A stretch of DNA of 64,000 nucleotides from Sepiola atlantica (lineage: Eukaryota > Mollusca > Cephalopoda > Sepiida > Sepiolidae), in the NCBI GenBank assembly GCA_963556195.1, contig OY744516.1, forward strand, positions 29,638,683 to 29,702,682, in the 5' to 3' direction. This document shows, piece by piece, positions 11,429-23,830 of the stretch. Made by a program: the position numbers and the translations under genes. Below the pieces are notes generated by a model. That model saw nothing but the letters and a program-made list of their open reading frames with translations, was not told the origin of the DNA and did not search any database. Each line of letters begins with the position of its first letter. The stretch's first letter is position 1.

Positions 11429-12457
11429 GGGAGGACAACGACCCCCCCCCCCCCCCCCCCAAAAAAAAAAACCCTGCAAAACTAACGTTGTAAAATCATC
11501 TTGCCTGAGCAGGATCCACCTACAACTTGGGACCGCTTGTGAATTTAATATTTTACACTTATTTTCTCGCCTTTTATTGACATTTCTAACAACTTTTTTG
11601 TATGTGATTAATATTAAACCTATTAATTTACTAACTTTTTTAAACACATTTGAATGATACCGATTAATAAAGTAAAGAGTCTGTAAATTCTACAGAGACA
11701 ATAAAGTAATACATATCATCTTTAGTTAACAAAAAAAAAGCACTGCTTTATAATGATATGAAGATTTAAATGCTTTTTGTGGGATGGCATTTTTCATCAT
11801 TGTTGAGCATATTATATAGAGAGACATCCTTTGACTCAACACTGGTACCCTTCTCCCAACAATGTTGGACTAACCCATCCATGTGCAAAATTTTATATAG
11901 CAGGTAATTGAGGCCAATATAAGCCAGCCTTTGTAGAACAGTATCAACTATCAATCCGAGACCAGAACACTTTGAACGCAGACACTCTGCATGACGTCGC
12001 AAGAAGAAATTTTTTCTATAAGTCCAGGAAAGATTACCAACATTTTGAAATTCACAACTTAGAAACGAGACAAGCTGTAGACCGGTAGTATTTACAGCTC
12101 ATGTAACAACTTGTTTAGTTACCCAAAGAAAATATTGCACCGTGAAAAGTATTTCATGGTCACCCGAGCAAGTTCAATCTCTAAAAATTGGATCAATTTA
12201 CGTAGGGACTGAACTCAACTGACCGGAACCGGGTGATATTTATTGATTCATGAAACATAAAGAAAAAAGGTTATAAAGAAATGTGCGAGCTAACGGACCC
12301 GGCAGTTATACGGAACAAGCTGAGGTGAACAGACTGCTATTTGACCTAGTGACAGCCGAGACACTCAACTCTGCTACAAAAGGACAGCTATTATGACAAA
12401 TAAGCCACGTCACTTTCAGAGGACGCCACAAAGAAGTGCATGGGTAGAATTTCTACT

Positions 12458-12700
12458 CTATGAGACAGAAAGAAGGAGAATCGATCATGCACTTAGATGT
12501 AAAACAGTGTAGGTAGCATAGTCAGTGAGAAAGGAAAGTCTAAGGAAAACATGGGAAACAGTGATAAAGATGGATTTGAGAGAAAGAAGGAATAAGCACC
12601 TGACCGGGCATAGATTAGTTTATAAGTCAATTTCTAAAAGCCATCCAACACATGCCAGCATATAAAATAGACAGTAACCTGAAAATCATCATCATCATCA
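12458..12700 (+). mobile_element. LINE family A 3' end
   Basis: Carries the family A tail: 'gtgataaagatggatttgagagaaagaagg', 'aagcacctgaccgggcatagattagtttat', 'ccatccaacacatgccagca', ending in (ATC)n. It abuts an inverted copy at 12700. Coding capacity is lost. Confidence 0.7.
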
Positions 12701-12876
12701 TCATCGGTTTAACGTCAGCTATCATGTGTTGGATGGCTTTTAGAAATTGATTTCCAAACTCGCCTATCTCTGGCCAGGTGATTATTTAAACTTGAAATTC
12801 AACATATTTACTTTAGAAGTCATTTCTTTTTTTATCGGCCGGATACCCTTCTTGACACCAACCCAGTGAGGTGAAG
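12700..12876 (-). mobile_element. LINE family A 3' end, inverted partner
   Basis: Starts 'catcatcggtttaacgtcag' and continues 'tgttggatggcttttagaaattgatttcc', the reverse complement of the family tail. It meets the preceding copy tail-to-tail at the shared (ATC)n tract. Confidence 0.7.
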
Positions 12877-13399
12877 GGGACCAAAATGATTGTAAATTAT
12901 GAAGAAAAACTATTTTCATTAAAAAAGAAGCGAAAAAAACTTTATGAAAGAAAAAAACAAATTAAAATCTAAAATTTTTTTTTTTTTTTTGTGAGAAGGA
13001 ATTTTGTAATTGTAATCATTTTAAAAGCACTGATCCTCGAATTGTGTGTTGGTTGAATGATTTGGCACGAGATTACACGGGTTTCTACGAAAACAGTTCT
13101 CCTCTGTATTAGTCGGGTTAGGGTTAGTAACTCAGAGGCATGTTCTGTACCCTTTCATGCCGCAGATTGTCGAAGCACGCAGAGGGATGAGCAATCAGGA
13201 GCCGCTGATTACAGGTGCACACACTCCTTGGATTTCCAACATATTTGCGCTTGTTGTAGAATCTCCACAGGGGCGCAAGCAGATTCCAAAGCAGGCGCTA
13301 TGTGGATTTCTGTTTGATGAAATATTGATTCCTATCACAGTTCTAAGTGCCATTCCACAGACAAAATCTACTTTCATGAGATTTTAGTCTGCCAGCTGC

Positions 13400-14150
13400 G
13401 ACGGTTTACCAGGATATTGTGTTTGGAGCCACACACAAAATAATTAAAAGTATTTGTGAAGACCAGGTATGACGACCTATCCTGATACGCTCAGGATACA
13501 ACTTGTGAGTCCTGTAAGGTGTTACCACTAAACGCATCCCTATATCCTTAAGACAAAGGGTTTGTCAGCCAACTACCCCCTTTCCAAATGAGTCCCTATC
13601 ATTCTCAACAGCACTATTGTCGAAGAAGTCGAACATTTCAAGTATAAACCTTTATATCTACAGTGCAAGGTAAGGATGAGATTGCAGCCTTCTGCTGCAT
13701 CCAGAGTAGATTGTCGTCTTGACAAGAGATAAAACGGTCAACAAAATTGAGGATATACTAAGCTCTAATACACGCAATACTGCTGCACATCCGAAAGACC
13801 TGGTCCCTGCATGAAGATCTTCACACATTAGAATTTTTGACATGTATTGCCTATGATGCATCCATGCAAGATGCAACACCACCGGCATCACAGAGACCTT
13901 GCTGGTTTTAAACATATTTCTCGATGCCCTCGGGAGCAATTCATCCGTAAGTTGGTAGCCTCAATCGCACCCGTTGGTTGGATGAAGCACAAAGGCGACC
14001 GACTGAAGACAGACATAGAGCTGATAACTGGTCCCCGCATTTTTGGTATACGTTGCTGAAATCGCGAATGGTTGAAGTTTGTTGAGGACTCGGCTGCCGA
14101 TCACGTAGTGAACTCATTTGTAGCTGGCTAAATCAACCGTGGGTGAATGC
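13400..14150 (+). pseudogene. Non-LTR reverse transcriptase C-terminal relic
   Basis: Scattered blocks fit the ORF2 C-terminus of LINEs whose tail reads GPRVFGYARWRK.W..: here GWMKHKGDRLKTDIELITGP then RIFGIRC (about 13975-14056) and REWLKFVEDSAADHVVNSFV after a stop. Upstream, the string EEVEHFKYK at 13624 suits the F-x-Y-L-G region, and 13680-13900 has weak thumb-like blocks. Multiple stops. The segment 13040-13400 upstream is not recognised. Confidence 0.5.
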
Positions 14151-14410
14151 CGTTACAAGTTCAAGTTACATTTTTTAAGCCACAATATAATTTATCAAAA
14201 CCACTAAACAGTGTTAATATTTCCTTTTCAAATAAGTTTTTTAAAGCGTCTATTTGTATATAATATACTTTTTTTCCCCTATTAATTTTCATTCAAAATG
14301 TCTATGTAGACAATAAAAACCAGTAAAGTTTGATGCTTGCACTATACTAACCATATTGTATTCCTTCTTTTTAATTAATTAATTAATTTTTTCTCTTAAT
14401 ATTTTTGCAG

Positions 14411-14617
14411 TCTGCTCGGGCAAGTGATTCTGGATCGGAGACGGATCCGATGTCTGATTCTGAGACTGCGGTATTTCACACGGTGGCAGTTGACATGTAC
14501 AATACAGGGCCCAACGCAAACAGGGTCGTGAATCCCGAATTGATAGAGGCTACAGTAGCAAGTGATCCAAACAGCTGCGACAGTGCGGCAAGTAGTGAAA
14601 TCCTCATGCCCACCCAG
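14411..14617 (+). CDS. MDC1: MDC1-like exon c: acidic linker with SETD/SDSE motifs
   Basis: Sixty-nine codons between tttttgcag and cag|gtacat, phase 0 at both ends. It begins SARASDSGSETDPMSDSETA, continues to SDPNSCDSAASSEIL and ends MPTQ. Human MDC1 follows the FHA domain with clustered CK2-phosphorylated S-D-T-D motifs that bind NBS1; G-S-E-T-D-P and S-D-S-E-T here are the likely equivalents. That function is inferred from motif type and position. No folded domain is apparent. Confidence 0.82.
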
Positions 14618-14815
14618 GTACATCATCATCATCATAACAATAATATCAATAACAATACTAACAAGCACACCCTTATTTCTCACAGATCATCTTTCATCGT
14701 AAGATAAGAAAAACATATGGCAAAATTTGTAACTGGACTTTTTCAAAATAGAACTGACAGAATTTTCTTTCTTTAATATTCATTATTTTATTAATAACTT
14801 ATAAGGTATCAAAGA

Positions 14816-14821
<6 letters not shown>

Positions 14822-14874
<53 letters not shown>
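14822..14874 (+). repeat. (CT)n microsatellite
   Basis: About 26 uninterrupted CT units. A near-perfect dinucleotide run, likely polymorphic. Confidence 0.95.
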
Positions 14875-14879
<5 letters not shown>

Positions 14880-14911
14880 GTCAGTTTGATATTCCACGTA
14901 TGCTTCTAAAG

Positions 14912-15051
14912 ATATTTTGTTGAGTGGGTGGTGGTTGAAGCATAAAACAGCTTAGTTTTTTTATTATGATTAGGCCATTTGAAATATTGAATTATCATAT
15001 TAGTAAACTTATAAAAATCATTGTTTTATGCTTCAACTACCACTCACTCAT

Positions 15052-15053
<2 letters not shown>
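14912..15053. mobile_element. Small foldback element
   Basis: Arm 'gttgagtgggtggtggttga' + 'agcataaaaca' (14918-14948) is inverted at about 15023-15050 ('tgttttatgcttcaactacc' + 'actcactc'). The loop is AT-rich. Followed directly by a (TA)n run at 15055-15097. Confidence 0.7.

Positions 15054-15054
<1 letters not shown>

Positions 15055-15097
<43 letters not shown>
15055..15097 (+). repeat. (TA)n microsatellite
   Basis: A TA run of about 21 units. Similar TA runs occur at 15895-15925, 35340-35378, 61457-61497, 61764-61808 and 62140-62178. Confidence 0.95.
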
Positions 15098-15101
<4 letters not shown>

Positions 15102-15115
15102 AAGGAAGGATGAGG

Positions 15116-15612
15116 GTAATCCGACGTAATGGGAAATGAAAAATAAAAAACCAAAAGATGTTTTTTATGTATTCATCAACATTTCGTCTTTATTTGTAAG
15201 ACTTCCTCAGGATGATAATTTTAAGAAAAATGTACATGAAAATATTGGGTTGACATGATGGGTTAATGAGAAGTAGTAGCCACTACTGGGAGCGCAGGAC
15301 CGAGGTCCGGGCTGAGAGAAGTCAGTGGCAGGGAATTAATTTCATTCACGCCCACCCCTCCACTTTTTCACTCACAGTCATCCACATTAATTTCATTCCC
15401 TGCCACTGACTTCTCTCAGCTCGGTCCTGTGCTCCCAGTAGTGGCTACTACTTCTCCTCATTAACCCATCATGTCAGCCCAATATTTTCATGTACTTGCA
15501 TGACATTTTTCTTAAAATTATCATCCTGAGGAAATCTTACAAATAAAGACGAAACGTTGATGATTACATAAAAAAACATCTTTTGGTTTTTCCTTTTTCA
15601 TTTCCCATATAT
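15116..15612. mobile_element. Long foldback element with hammerhead-like cores in both arms
   Basis: Two arms of about 230 bp in inverted orientation (15120-15350 and 15380-15610) with few mismatches. Shared blocks include 'agtagtagccactactggga', 'gagagaagtcagtggcaggg' and 'aaccaaaagatgttttttat'. Each arm holds CTGAGGA + a stem closed by GTCTT/AAGAC + GAAACGTT (minus strand 15182-15210; plus strand 15526-15554, where the stem is slightly decayed), the order of a hammerhead catalytic core. No protein. It resembles terminal repeats of Penelope-like elements. Confidence 0.7.
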
Positions 15613-15882
15613 ATATATATATAATGTAATTACGGAAGATTAAGACAACATCGATACTGTTGGTTTCAAACCCAATCAAAGAGGACCTATAGTTGGCCTC
15701 CTATGCCGGACTCTCTTCAATCGTTCTCTCTATATGTATATAATAGTGTGTTTCACTATCAAAACATTGACTGAAAAATCAGTTACATTTGGTATCTTTA
15801 GCCCTGCGGGCTGAGTTTCCAGTGTTTCCATGAAACTGAAAATATTGATGAAAATCAAACTAATTTATAGTGTCAATTGAAA

Positions 15883-15927
<45 letters not shown>

Positions 15928-18389
15928 TCTTGCACAAGTAATTGAGCACTCTGGTTATTTCTTCTATAACACTAAATTACACTATATATTTGTGACAACA
16001 TAAATGCAGTCATGTTTCTATCCTAGATCTAATCAGGTCTGATAAGATTTTGGATCGACACATGGTTTAATTTCTGGAGCCAATCCAATCCTAAATCACC
16101 AGGTCCTGTGGATAGTTTTTTTTTTTTTTTTTTTCAATTTGACATGTAGGGTTACCCAGTATTTTCCAGTTAAAGTTAGGATGTAAATATTGATCACTGA
16201 ATTTCGGTCCATTCTTATTCTCATAGACCTTCAAAATTCAAAGAAAAAATCCAATCAAATAATTGATTAATATACTTTTTATTATAATAAATAATTGAAC
16301 ATTTATTTTTGAGAGACAATCAAAATTGATAAAATTTAAGATGTATTTTTTTTTTACAATTATTCTTATAACATCGCACTTGGCAGAGATAGGTAATTCA
16401 ACTGTTTATTTTTTGCAAATGGTGTATATTGTTCTTCTTCCAAATATACATTCTTCCATTTATGTAACTATTGAATTTTTTTTTCTTTTTTTTTTCTCCT
16501 CTATACCATAATTGTGCAAACCTAGTATATTTAGGAGTGGTCGTCATAAAAATAGATGCACGTAATTGAACACTTGTGGTCTATTTAATTATTAACAAAA
16601 GAAGATATCCATAAGATGTGTCCATTCAGTCTGCACGTTTAGGTTACAGACTGACCAGTGGACAGAACCTCTTATAGGCGTACGGACTCTTAAAAATGCT
16701 ATTTCAAACTGAAACATGATAGAGCCTCTTTTTATAGCTGATTCTGCGCTTGGGTTTTATTTATCTTTAAAATTTTACAAAAAAGTTCACAGTATAGTCA
16801 TTTTTTTTTTTATAAAATCAGGCATGAGACCAAAATTGGGTGAGGTGGGGATGGTCTGTCGTCCTTTTGGTTTATTCTCTAAACTAGTTTAAGTCACCAA
16901 AATACCACATTCACTCTATGGGTAAAACCTATTTAACATTATCTCCAATGGTTTGACGTTTTTTATTTACAAAAAAATATATGTACAAGTTCATCGGTTG
17001 GGGGTGGGATGTGCTAAAAAAAAAAAAAAAAAAAGAAATCACTGATTCCGACTGCTGGTGTTGGAAATAGGCTGTTTTGCCATTTTCGATAAAATAAAAA
17101 CAACCTGAATTATTTTGCCGATCGGTCCATATTTAAAATCTTTTTATTTTGCTTTACTAAACTTATGAATGATAAAGAACAAAGATTTTAATAACAATTC
17201 ATTTATTTTTATCAAGTTTTTTTTTGGGGGGGGGCTCTTCATAGGAAAAAAAAATGTCTTTAAAATTAATTTTTCAATAAAATTTCTTTTTCTTCGCAAT
17301 TCAAATTTCATATATTTTATAGATAATAATTATGGTGATTTGTTTGTTTAAAGAATCAGAAGGTCGTTATCTTATCAATTTAATAGCCTTACTTTTCTTT
17401 AAAACTTCAATTTAAATTATTATTTGTGTCGCTTAAAAGAAAAAACTGTTCATATTTCTATTAATTAAGTTTAAACATTGTAGATTGTTTGTATGTAATC
17501 AGTAGGAAGTTTAAATCATCAATGTTTGTTGGACCTATTACAATTTTAAAACAAAATATTCTATGACTTGGAAAAAAATGAAAATTTTCTTTTTATGAAA
17601 TTAAAAGCAAACACTTTCTCATATTTTAATATTGTTATAATTTTCTAAAAACATTTTTAAAAAGAATTCCAGTAGTTTATGAAAAATATTGAAGACAAAT
17701 CTTTGATATATTTGTCTATTTATTGCCCCCCCCCCCTTTCCATTTTCAGTCTCTTTAATTACCTCATTCCCAGGGGCAAGAGTTGAATTTGACTCTTGGA
17801 TCTTGCTGATATCTGTCTAGCTCATTTCTAAGTATACACGCATTTAAGTTTAAATCCGACAAAATTTAATTGACCTTTTTTTTTTTCATTTGAAAACAAT
17901 ATGCTGTAGTAAAAATATGTCCTTTAAAAAACGCTACATAACAGTTATTCAAGATTTTGAACAGATATGAATTTAAAGCAATAAATATATTTCATATGAA
18001 GAGTGTATCCAGTTTGATCATGGCCTGATAAGCAACGTTTATTTTATTTTTTTACTTACTTACTTCCCCCCATCCCAGCCTGGCTAGAAATGTTAATTTT
18101 ATTTTATTCTTTCTTCTTTATTAAAAAAACAATATAAACAAAATGTATTTGGGTGAATATTTTGCAACACAAAATCAGAACAATTATCTTTAGAAACCAA
18201 CTGAAGTCATGAATAAAAATGACACCTTACGAAAGATTTTGTTGCATGAAATAGATGTATTTGAATGTGCATACACTCGATCCACCCCTCCTCCTCCTGG
18301 AGTCGCCACTGATATAGATATATATATGTATATATATATAAAAATACGTTTTAGAAATACTTAAAATTATGTTTCGGAATTTTTGAGAT

Positions 18390-18645
18390 GAGGGTTGATA
18401 ATTCGTAGAATTTGGTATATTCGGACCACTGTTCTCCTCTTGGGTGTTTTTATCGTAACGTTTCGGCCGATGTAACCTCCGACCTTCTTCAGGTGTACCT
18501 TGTCAAACTTGGGAATCTTTCTGTCGAACTCGGGAGTCTGGACGTAATTTCGAACGGAACCCTTTATTAAATCCACGGGGGTAGCATGCTCTCGTTCCCA
18601 AGATGAGAACAGTAGTCCGAATATACCAAATTCTATGATACTTAA
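18390..18645. mobile_element. Short-TIR element with hammerhead-like core
   Basis: Ends 'agaatttggtatattcgga' (18408) and 'ccgaatataccaaattct' (18618) are inverted. On the minus strand, positions 18461-18492 read CTGAAGA, a stem GGTCG/CGGCC and GAAACGTT. Blocks of the same element ('aaatccacgggggtag', 'ccgatgtaacctc') recur at 53.02-53.57 kb. Confidence 0.65.
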
Positions 18646-19584
18646 AATGTTTCTTTTTTAACAATTGATTAAAAAATAAAACAAGTAAATTGTTATTAAA
18701 TCTTCCTGTCGTTATTTGTCGTTCCCTTCTTCATAACTTCACAAAGCATTAAAAATTATTCTATAAACCAACGGGAAAAATATTCTCTTCCAAGAGCAAA
18801 AGTATCTGATGTAAATTACAAAGCCAAGTTGAACAATTAATTCGGTATCTGCTGTTTATTAGTGCACAGATATGTAAATCATCTCAGGAAAGATTACGAT
18901 CAAACGAAGAGAATTTAATGAAAAAAAATTCTACTAATAAAAAGCGTTTCCTTTATAGAATCTGATAAATCATAAAAGCTTTTAAAAGATGAAAGAAAAT
19001 TGATACGAATGTGATGAGTTTGTATTATTTGGACAAGTGTTCTTATCTTGGTTGCTATTCTCACTCATTTCATTTTTTGTTTAAATGTAAAAATGTTCAT
19101 TTTATCTTGAACATTTATCTCTTGTCTATCAACGTGCTGTCCTATGTATGACATGAAATTGCATCTGTTGTTGAGACCAATATTTGGGAGTTTTGGGGGT
19201 GCTTTTCTAGATTAGGACCCAAGCTAAAATCGAGTCGGAGTTAGCTCGGGTACTAATCTGAAAACGTACCGCTTTAGGGAGTGTGAAGTCATCCTTTAGT
19301 TATTTATTCCCAGGTTCATTCTGACTGGATGTTACCTGTTAGAGTCCCTTCTGTGAGTTAATTATAATCTCTCCTGGCGATTTACTATTTCCTCATTTTT
19401 TTTTTTTACTTGCGCATATCTACGTTGCATGCTGATCAGATGTGCCGTCCAAAAAAGTAACTACATCTCGGCTGAGCTAAAGGCTAAATTACATTGGATT
19501 CTTTGATTACAGTTCTTTGAGATTCTGTTTTACAAGTTCTTAAATAACAAGTGATAATGTCAAAGAAATTAATCCATAAGGTCA

Positions 19585-19662
19585 ACGTGGGTGTGTGTGA
19601 ATAGTATAATGGATACCAATGCAGACTATGAAATCAGCAATCCCAGTTCACATCCTTTCAGA
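19585..19662 (+). repeat. tRNA-like segment
   Basis: Contains A-box-like 'tagtataatggatacc' and B-box-like 'agttcacatcc' at tRNA-like spacing. Stems are poorly paired; probably an old tRNA pseudogene or SINE head. Confidence 0.3.
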
Positions 19663-20284
19663 TCTATGATATTTACATACTGATGCCATCGGGGGGGGGG
19701 GGGAAGGTATACGCCATCGTATTCTTTGAGCTATGGGTAAAATAGCAATTTGTGTTCAATGAATTGGTTGCAGTGAAATTTTCCAAATTATAAACTAAAA
19801 AGGCAAAAATGTAAAAACTCCTGCCACTGAATGTACTTGAAATTATGATGACGAACTGTAAAATGTCTTTACTCAGACATATGATAGACAAACAGTAAAA
19901 ATTCTGTCGCTGACCGTACTCAGAATTATGAAGGTCGAACTCTAAAAATTCTGCCACTTTCTGTCTGTCTGTCTGTACTTGGAAGCACAACAGACAAACC
20001 ATAAATATTCTGGTACTTTCCATACTCCGAAGTTACCGCCTGACTGAAGATGGCAAAAAAAAAAATTTTCATTTAGAAAATTTGCTTGTCTGTTTTGAAG
20101 AGGCGTTTTCTTAATGAAACCGTAATAATTCGAACAAGTTAATTTGTTTGTCTATAAAATTTATAATGTTCATCTGGAAATTAGATTTCAGTCCAAGTAA
20201 ATTTGATATATAAAAAAAATTAATTCTAATTGGAAAATTCAGTAATAAATCAAATCACAATGTTTTTTAAACATAAATGTTTAC

Positions 20285-20735
20285 TTAGTGTGGCCATATC
20301 ATCGAAGTCTCCTGTTCTGCACACATCTCCCTATACTGTGCAGATTTAACTAGCCTCTAAAGTAATCAGATATAAGCCTGTTTTTAAGACTCACATTACA
20401 CATCTATGAAAATGTCTTAATGATAGGCTTAGATCTGATGACCTCAGAGGAATATATTATTATATTTAGATAGATGTGTGCAGAACAGGAGACTTCAGTG
20501 GTATGACCACGTTGAAAGAATGGATGAGTTCTTGAGTTAGTAGATGTAGAACAGTTAAGGTTGCAGAGGAAGGTCAAGGAAAAGGGAGGAATGATAAGGA
20601 TGAACTTGGGAGAAAAAGGGAGAAATAAAGACCTGACCAGAGATAGGTTAGTTTGGAAATCACTTTCTAAAAGCCGTCCAACACATGCCAGCATGTAAAA
20701 CGGACATTAAACCGAATGTTATATAATGATAGTCT
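20285..20735 (+). mobile_element. LINE family A copy with 5' inversion
   Basis: The part from about 20400 onward is the plus-strand family A tail ('agatctgatgacctcagagg' to 'catgccagcatgtaaaacgg'). The preceding 20285-20400 is the reverse complement of upstream family sequence ('ggccatatcatcgaagtctcctgttctgc...'). This structure is characteristic of twin priming at LINE insertion. No intact coding frame. Confidence 0.65.
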
Positions 20736-20859
20736 GTCATGAACTACTAGTTTGAGTAAAATCGGCAGAAATGGTTTTGTGTGCGTTTTATGGCATATTG
20801 ATTTTTTGGCGTTATTTAATCAAGTATGAATTCTCCATTTAAAAAATTTTTTATTTGGT

Positions 20860-21190
20860 CGAAATCCGCTTTTCTTTTTTTTTTTTATATAAAAGAAAAG
20901 GCTAATTTCCGCCAAATTGCTAGAGTTGTATCTTATTTTTTCATGACTATTTGACTGGATTTTATTTCTCTTTCTCACATGTTTTATTCTCTCTTTGTCT
21001 TTGCGTTGCCTTTCTTTTCAATTTATGGCAAAGCTGAAAGTGTTAATTTTTGCCGTGAAGGCTAAGACTTCAAACAATTCAGGATTGGACATGGGGAGTT
21101 AAATGACTTGTTTCATTAAAGAATCACTTCCTGTCTCTTTCCCCCTCACCTGTGCACTCGGTGTCTTTCTCTTAAGTTGTTTTTAGTTTA
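20860..21190 (+). mobile_element. Dispersed element fragment (same family as 3365 and 29640)
   Basis: Shares 'ttgttttattctctctttgtct'-type CT-rich sequence, 'acttcaaac', 'tttcattaaagaa', 'cctgtctctttcccc' and 'cactcggtgtctttctcttaa' in the same order as at 3.4-3.65 kb. Diverged and non-coding. Confidence 0.45.
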
Positions 21191-22874
21191 TTTATTTTTC
21201 CACTACCCTCTTTTCCACACACACAAGTTGCAGGTTGGAAAATTCATCTTGATTTCAGTTTTTTTTTTTTTTTTTTTTACATCAACTACTCACATTCCTG
21301 TTTAACACTGAAACATAATACTTATTGAAATTGATTCATTGAACAAAACTTATTATTTTACTCATGGGGGGGGGGATAGCTGAAATAGTGGGTATTACTG
21401 CCTAATCAAACAAAATAGATCTGATGGGATTTAAAGTCGGCATGGTCGTTTCCACAGCAGTCTGTAGTACGGTATCCAGAAAGAAATGGTTAGCAAGATA
21501 ATCAGCAAAATGATTACAAGACTAGTTTGTTAACTATTTCTTCACCATTTACTAAACTTAATACTGAAAGATGGTTTTTCTTCTTCATGATTTATGACTG
21601 TATCTCGCCCACCCTACCTCCTAACCCCAACATGTATTTTATATAATTACGGGTGTTCTGTGTTGTTTCGCTATTCCATGGACAATCATGTAGGTCCACA
21701 CTGTTACCTCGACAAAGATTAATAAAGAAAAGAAAATATATCTAAATTAACATTTTCTTTAAATTCTGCAGCTTTATTAAAGATATCAAACACAAGATTG
21801 AGATTTTTGAATGAGAGTAAGAATGTTTGAATAAAGAGCCCCTTTAAAAAATATATCGGCTTTTTGTTTTATTTTTTTTTTCTTCGTCTATGTTTTCTAG
21901 TGCTGAATTGGCACTCTGTGATCTTGTTTCTTGTATAAAAAAGAAAACAACATTTGTAACTGGTTCTATTTTTCTTACAACTTGACGATTTGTTCAGCTT
22001 AGAATTATTGTGTGTTGGACCTTTTTTTTTTTTTTTTTTTTCTGGCATTATATATCAAGTCAGTAGTTGAACGATTGAATATTACATTATTTCCTCATTT
22101 GTAAGCCCAACCTTTTTCTGTGTGTGTGGGAAGGGGGCAGCCAACGATCCCAAGCTTAGGTAAAGTCAGTTATTATGGCTACGTGTACCTCTAGAACAGA
22201 TACTGGCCACTCTTTTTAAGCATCGAATGTCTCCTCCTAAAGCGATCCCTACTACTGGAAGTGGCAAAAGCAAATTTTTGACCATGTTGAATGAGCAGTG
22301 CAAACAGACATTGAACATTAAATCAATTTTCATTCGTTCATTTAACGTCTTAAATAGAGGTGTTAATTTAAACTTTTTGTATGGTTTCAGATTGACACTG
22401 AGGTACATTGAACATTACACTGATGTAATGATGTTAGCAAGCGCCATCTTGCTTGGGTGTCTGGTGACCTCTGTCACAAAGTGTGAATGGCCGAGCTGTA
22501 AACTAGCCAAAGGATTCTGGATGGTCAACACCCTGGTCAATTATAGATTTCCGAACTGACAAAACTAAGGACAAATCTTTATTAAAAAAAAAAAAAGTGT
22601 TGTCCGAAACTCAGAACTACTTGTCCCTATTTAGGTGTCTCCCCATGAGGTCAGAGAAAGTTAGATATAATGTTAGTTTTTAATGTGAGCAAAATCCAGT
22701 TCCCCAAAAGGGGTAACTCTATTTAGGACAAAAATTAAAATTTCCTCAGTCTAAAAGGATTTCTACTTCATTGACCAAAGACAGAAATGATGAAATGTAT
22801 TATCAGAACAGATACTAGATTTTACTCCCCATCAAAAGGTCAAACCACTTGTCCGTAGCCGGCCTAGCCGACAA

Positions 22875-23830
22875 CAACCAGCGAAAGAGAAACTTTGCCG
22901 TTAAGATTGATGTTTGACAGGGATATGCACTATCCCCAACTCTCTTCAATTGCACTATTGACTATATCCTTGACCACTCCTCCAGGGCTATCAGGAGTTG
23001 GCAGTTGGTCAGGAGGTGAGTGTGTTGGACCTGGCTTATGTCGTTGACATTGTATTGCTGGAATCAACCAGGAACGAGGTGCAGGCTGCGCCGGACATGT
23101 TGCAGGAGTCTGCGCTTCACATGAGTATGTGTATCAATACATCGATAACTAAGGTTCTCTCACATTTTGTGTACCTTGGGTCCACCATTGTTCTGTCCAA
23201 GCAGGGCGCGGTAGGGGTCAATCGTAGAGTGGGACTGCTAGATCCATCTTTATAGACCTCCAGCGGTTCTTATAGGTGCATAGGGTGATCTCAATATCAA
23301 CAAAGGTGTATCTACCAATCTGTCGTTCGATCGATCCTCCTGTGTGGCTGCAAAAGACTTGTGGTTTTTGATTGCCGGAAGATGGAATTTTTGACAATAA
23401 CTGCCTCTGCCACATCTTGCATTGTCGACGGGTCGACTGTGTCCCAACTGCTGTTCGCCGCTAATGCATGAAACTAAAGTCTCTGCCATCTGTTATGGTG
23501 CAGCAAGGTCTTCAATGGTTAGAGCATGCAGCTCATCGCCTCAAAGGAGAGCTAATTTGCAACATAATCTACCCTCCCTCTGTACGTGGTTGGCGCAAGC
23601 ATATTGCCCGACAACAACCACCAATAAGGACTTGGTTCAAGTCTATAGGGGGTTGGTCTTCGACGGCAGAATTGCGATTGGTTAGCCATCTCGTGTAACG
23701 GGCTGCCATAATTCGGTATGTAGTGCAGGCCAGGAAGATACCGGTTCAACCCGACTAGGGTGAATGCTGTTGCAACAACAGAGGGACACCCAAACAACAC
23801 GTCCCTTGTGTTTTCATCTCTCTCATCTGG
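22875..23830 (+). pseudogene. Non-LTR reverse transcriptase fragment
   Basis: From 22915 the frame reads R-Q-G-Y-A-L-S-P-T-L-F-N (the conserved RQGCPLSP-LF-N motif of RT), then LDLAYVVDIVLLES (23011; degenerate Y-A-D-D as Y-V-V-D), KVLSHFVYLGSTI (the YLGS block) and RRVG. Further blocks match the usual C-terminal tail: a CGCKRLVVFDCRKMEFL-like stretch (about 23345), WLEHAAHRLKGELICNI (23519) and GWRKHIARQQPPIRTW (23588). Several frameshifts and stops. A 5'-truncated fossil of a different LINE family from A and B. Confidence 0.75.

Larger units (their letters stand above)
6695..14410 (+). other. MDC1-like intron 2
   Basis: 7.7-kb phase-0 intron (gtaagt...tttgcag). Contents: a foldback MITE (6995-7345), LINE-A copies (7470-8376; tail-to-tail pair 12458-12876), a C run at 9513, a T-rich low-complexity block (10855-10965), a 5S-derived segment (11309-11428) and an RT relic (13400-14150). 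The 8.4-9.5 kb and 10.98-11.29 kb parts are unassigned; the latter has a 97-codon open frame at 10993 that I do not recognise and would not call a gene. Confidence 0.7.

Noticed and set aside
14636..14707. Continuation of exon c into His/Asn-rich sequence to the stop at 14705
   Set aside because: A consensus donor cag|gtacat precedes the CAT/AAT microsatellite and the phase fits exon d; read-through would be intron retention.
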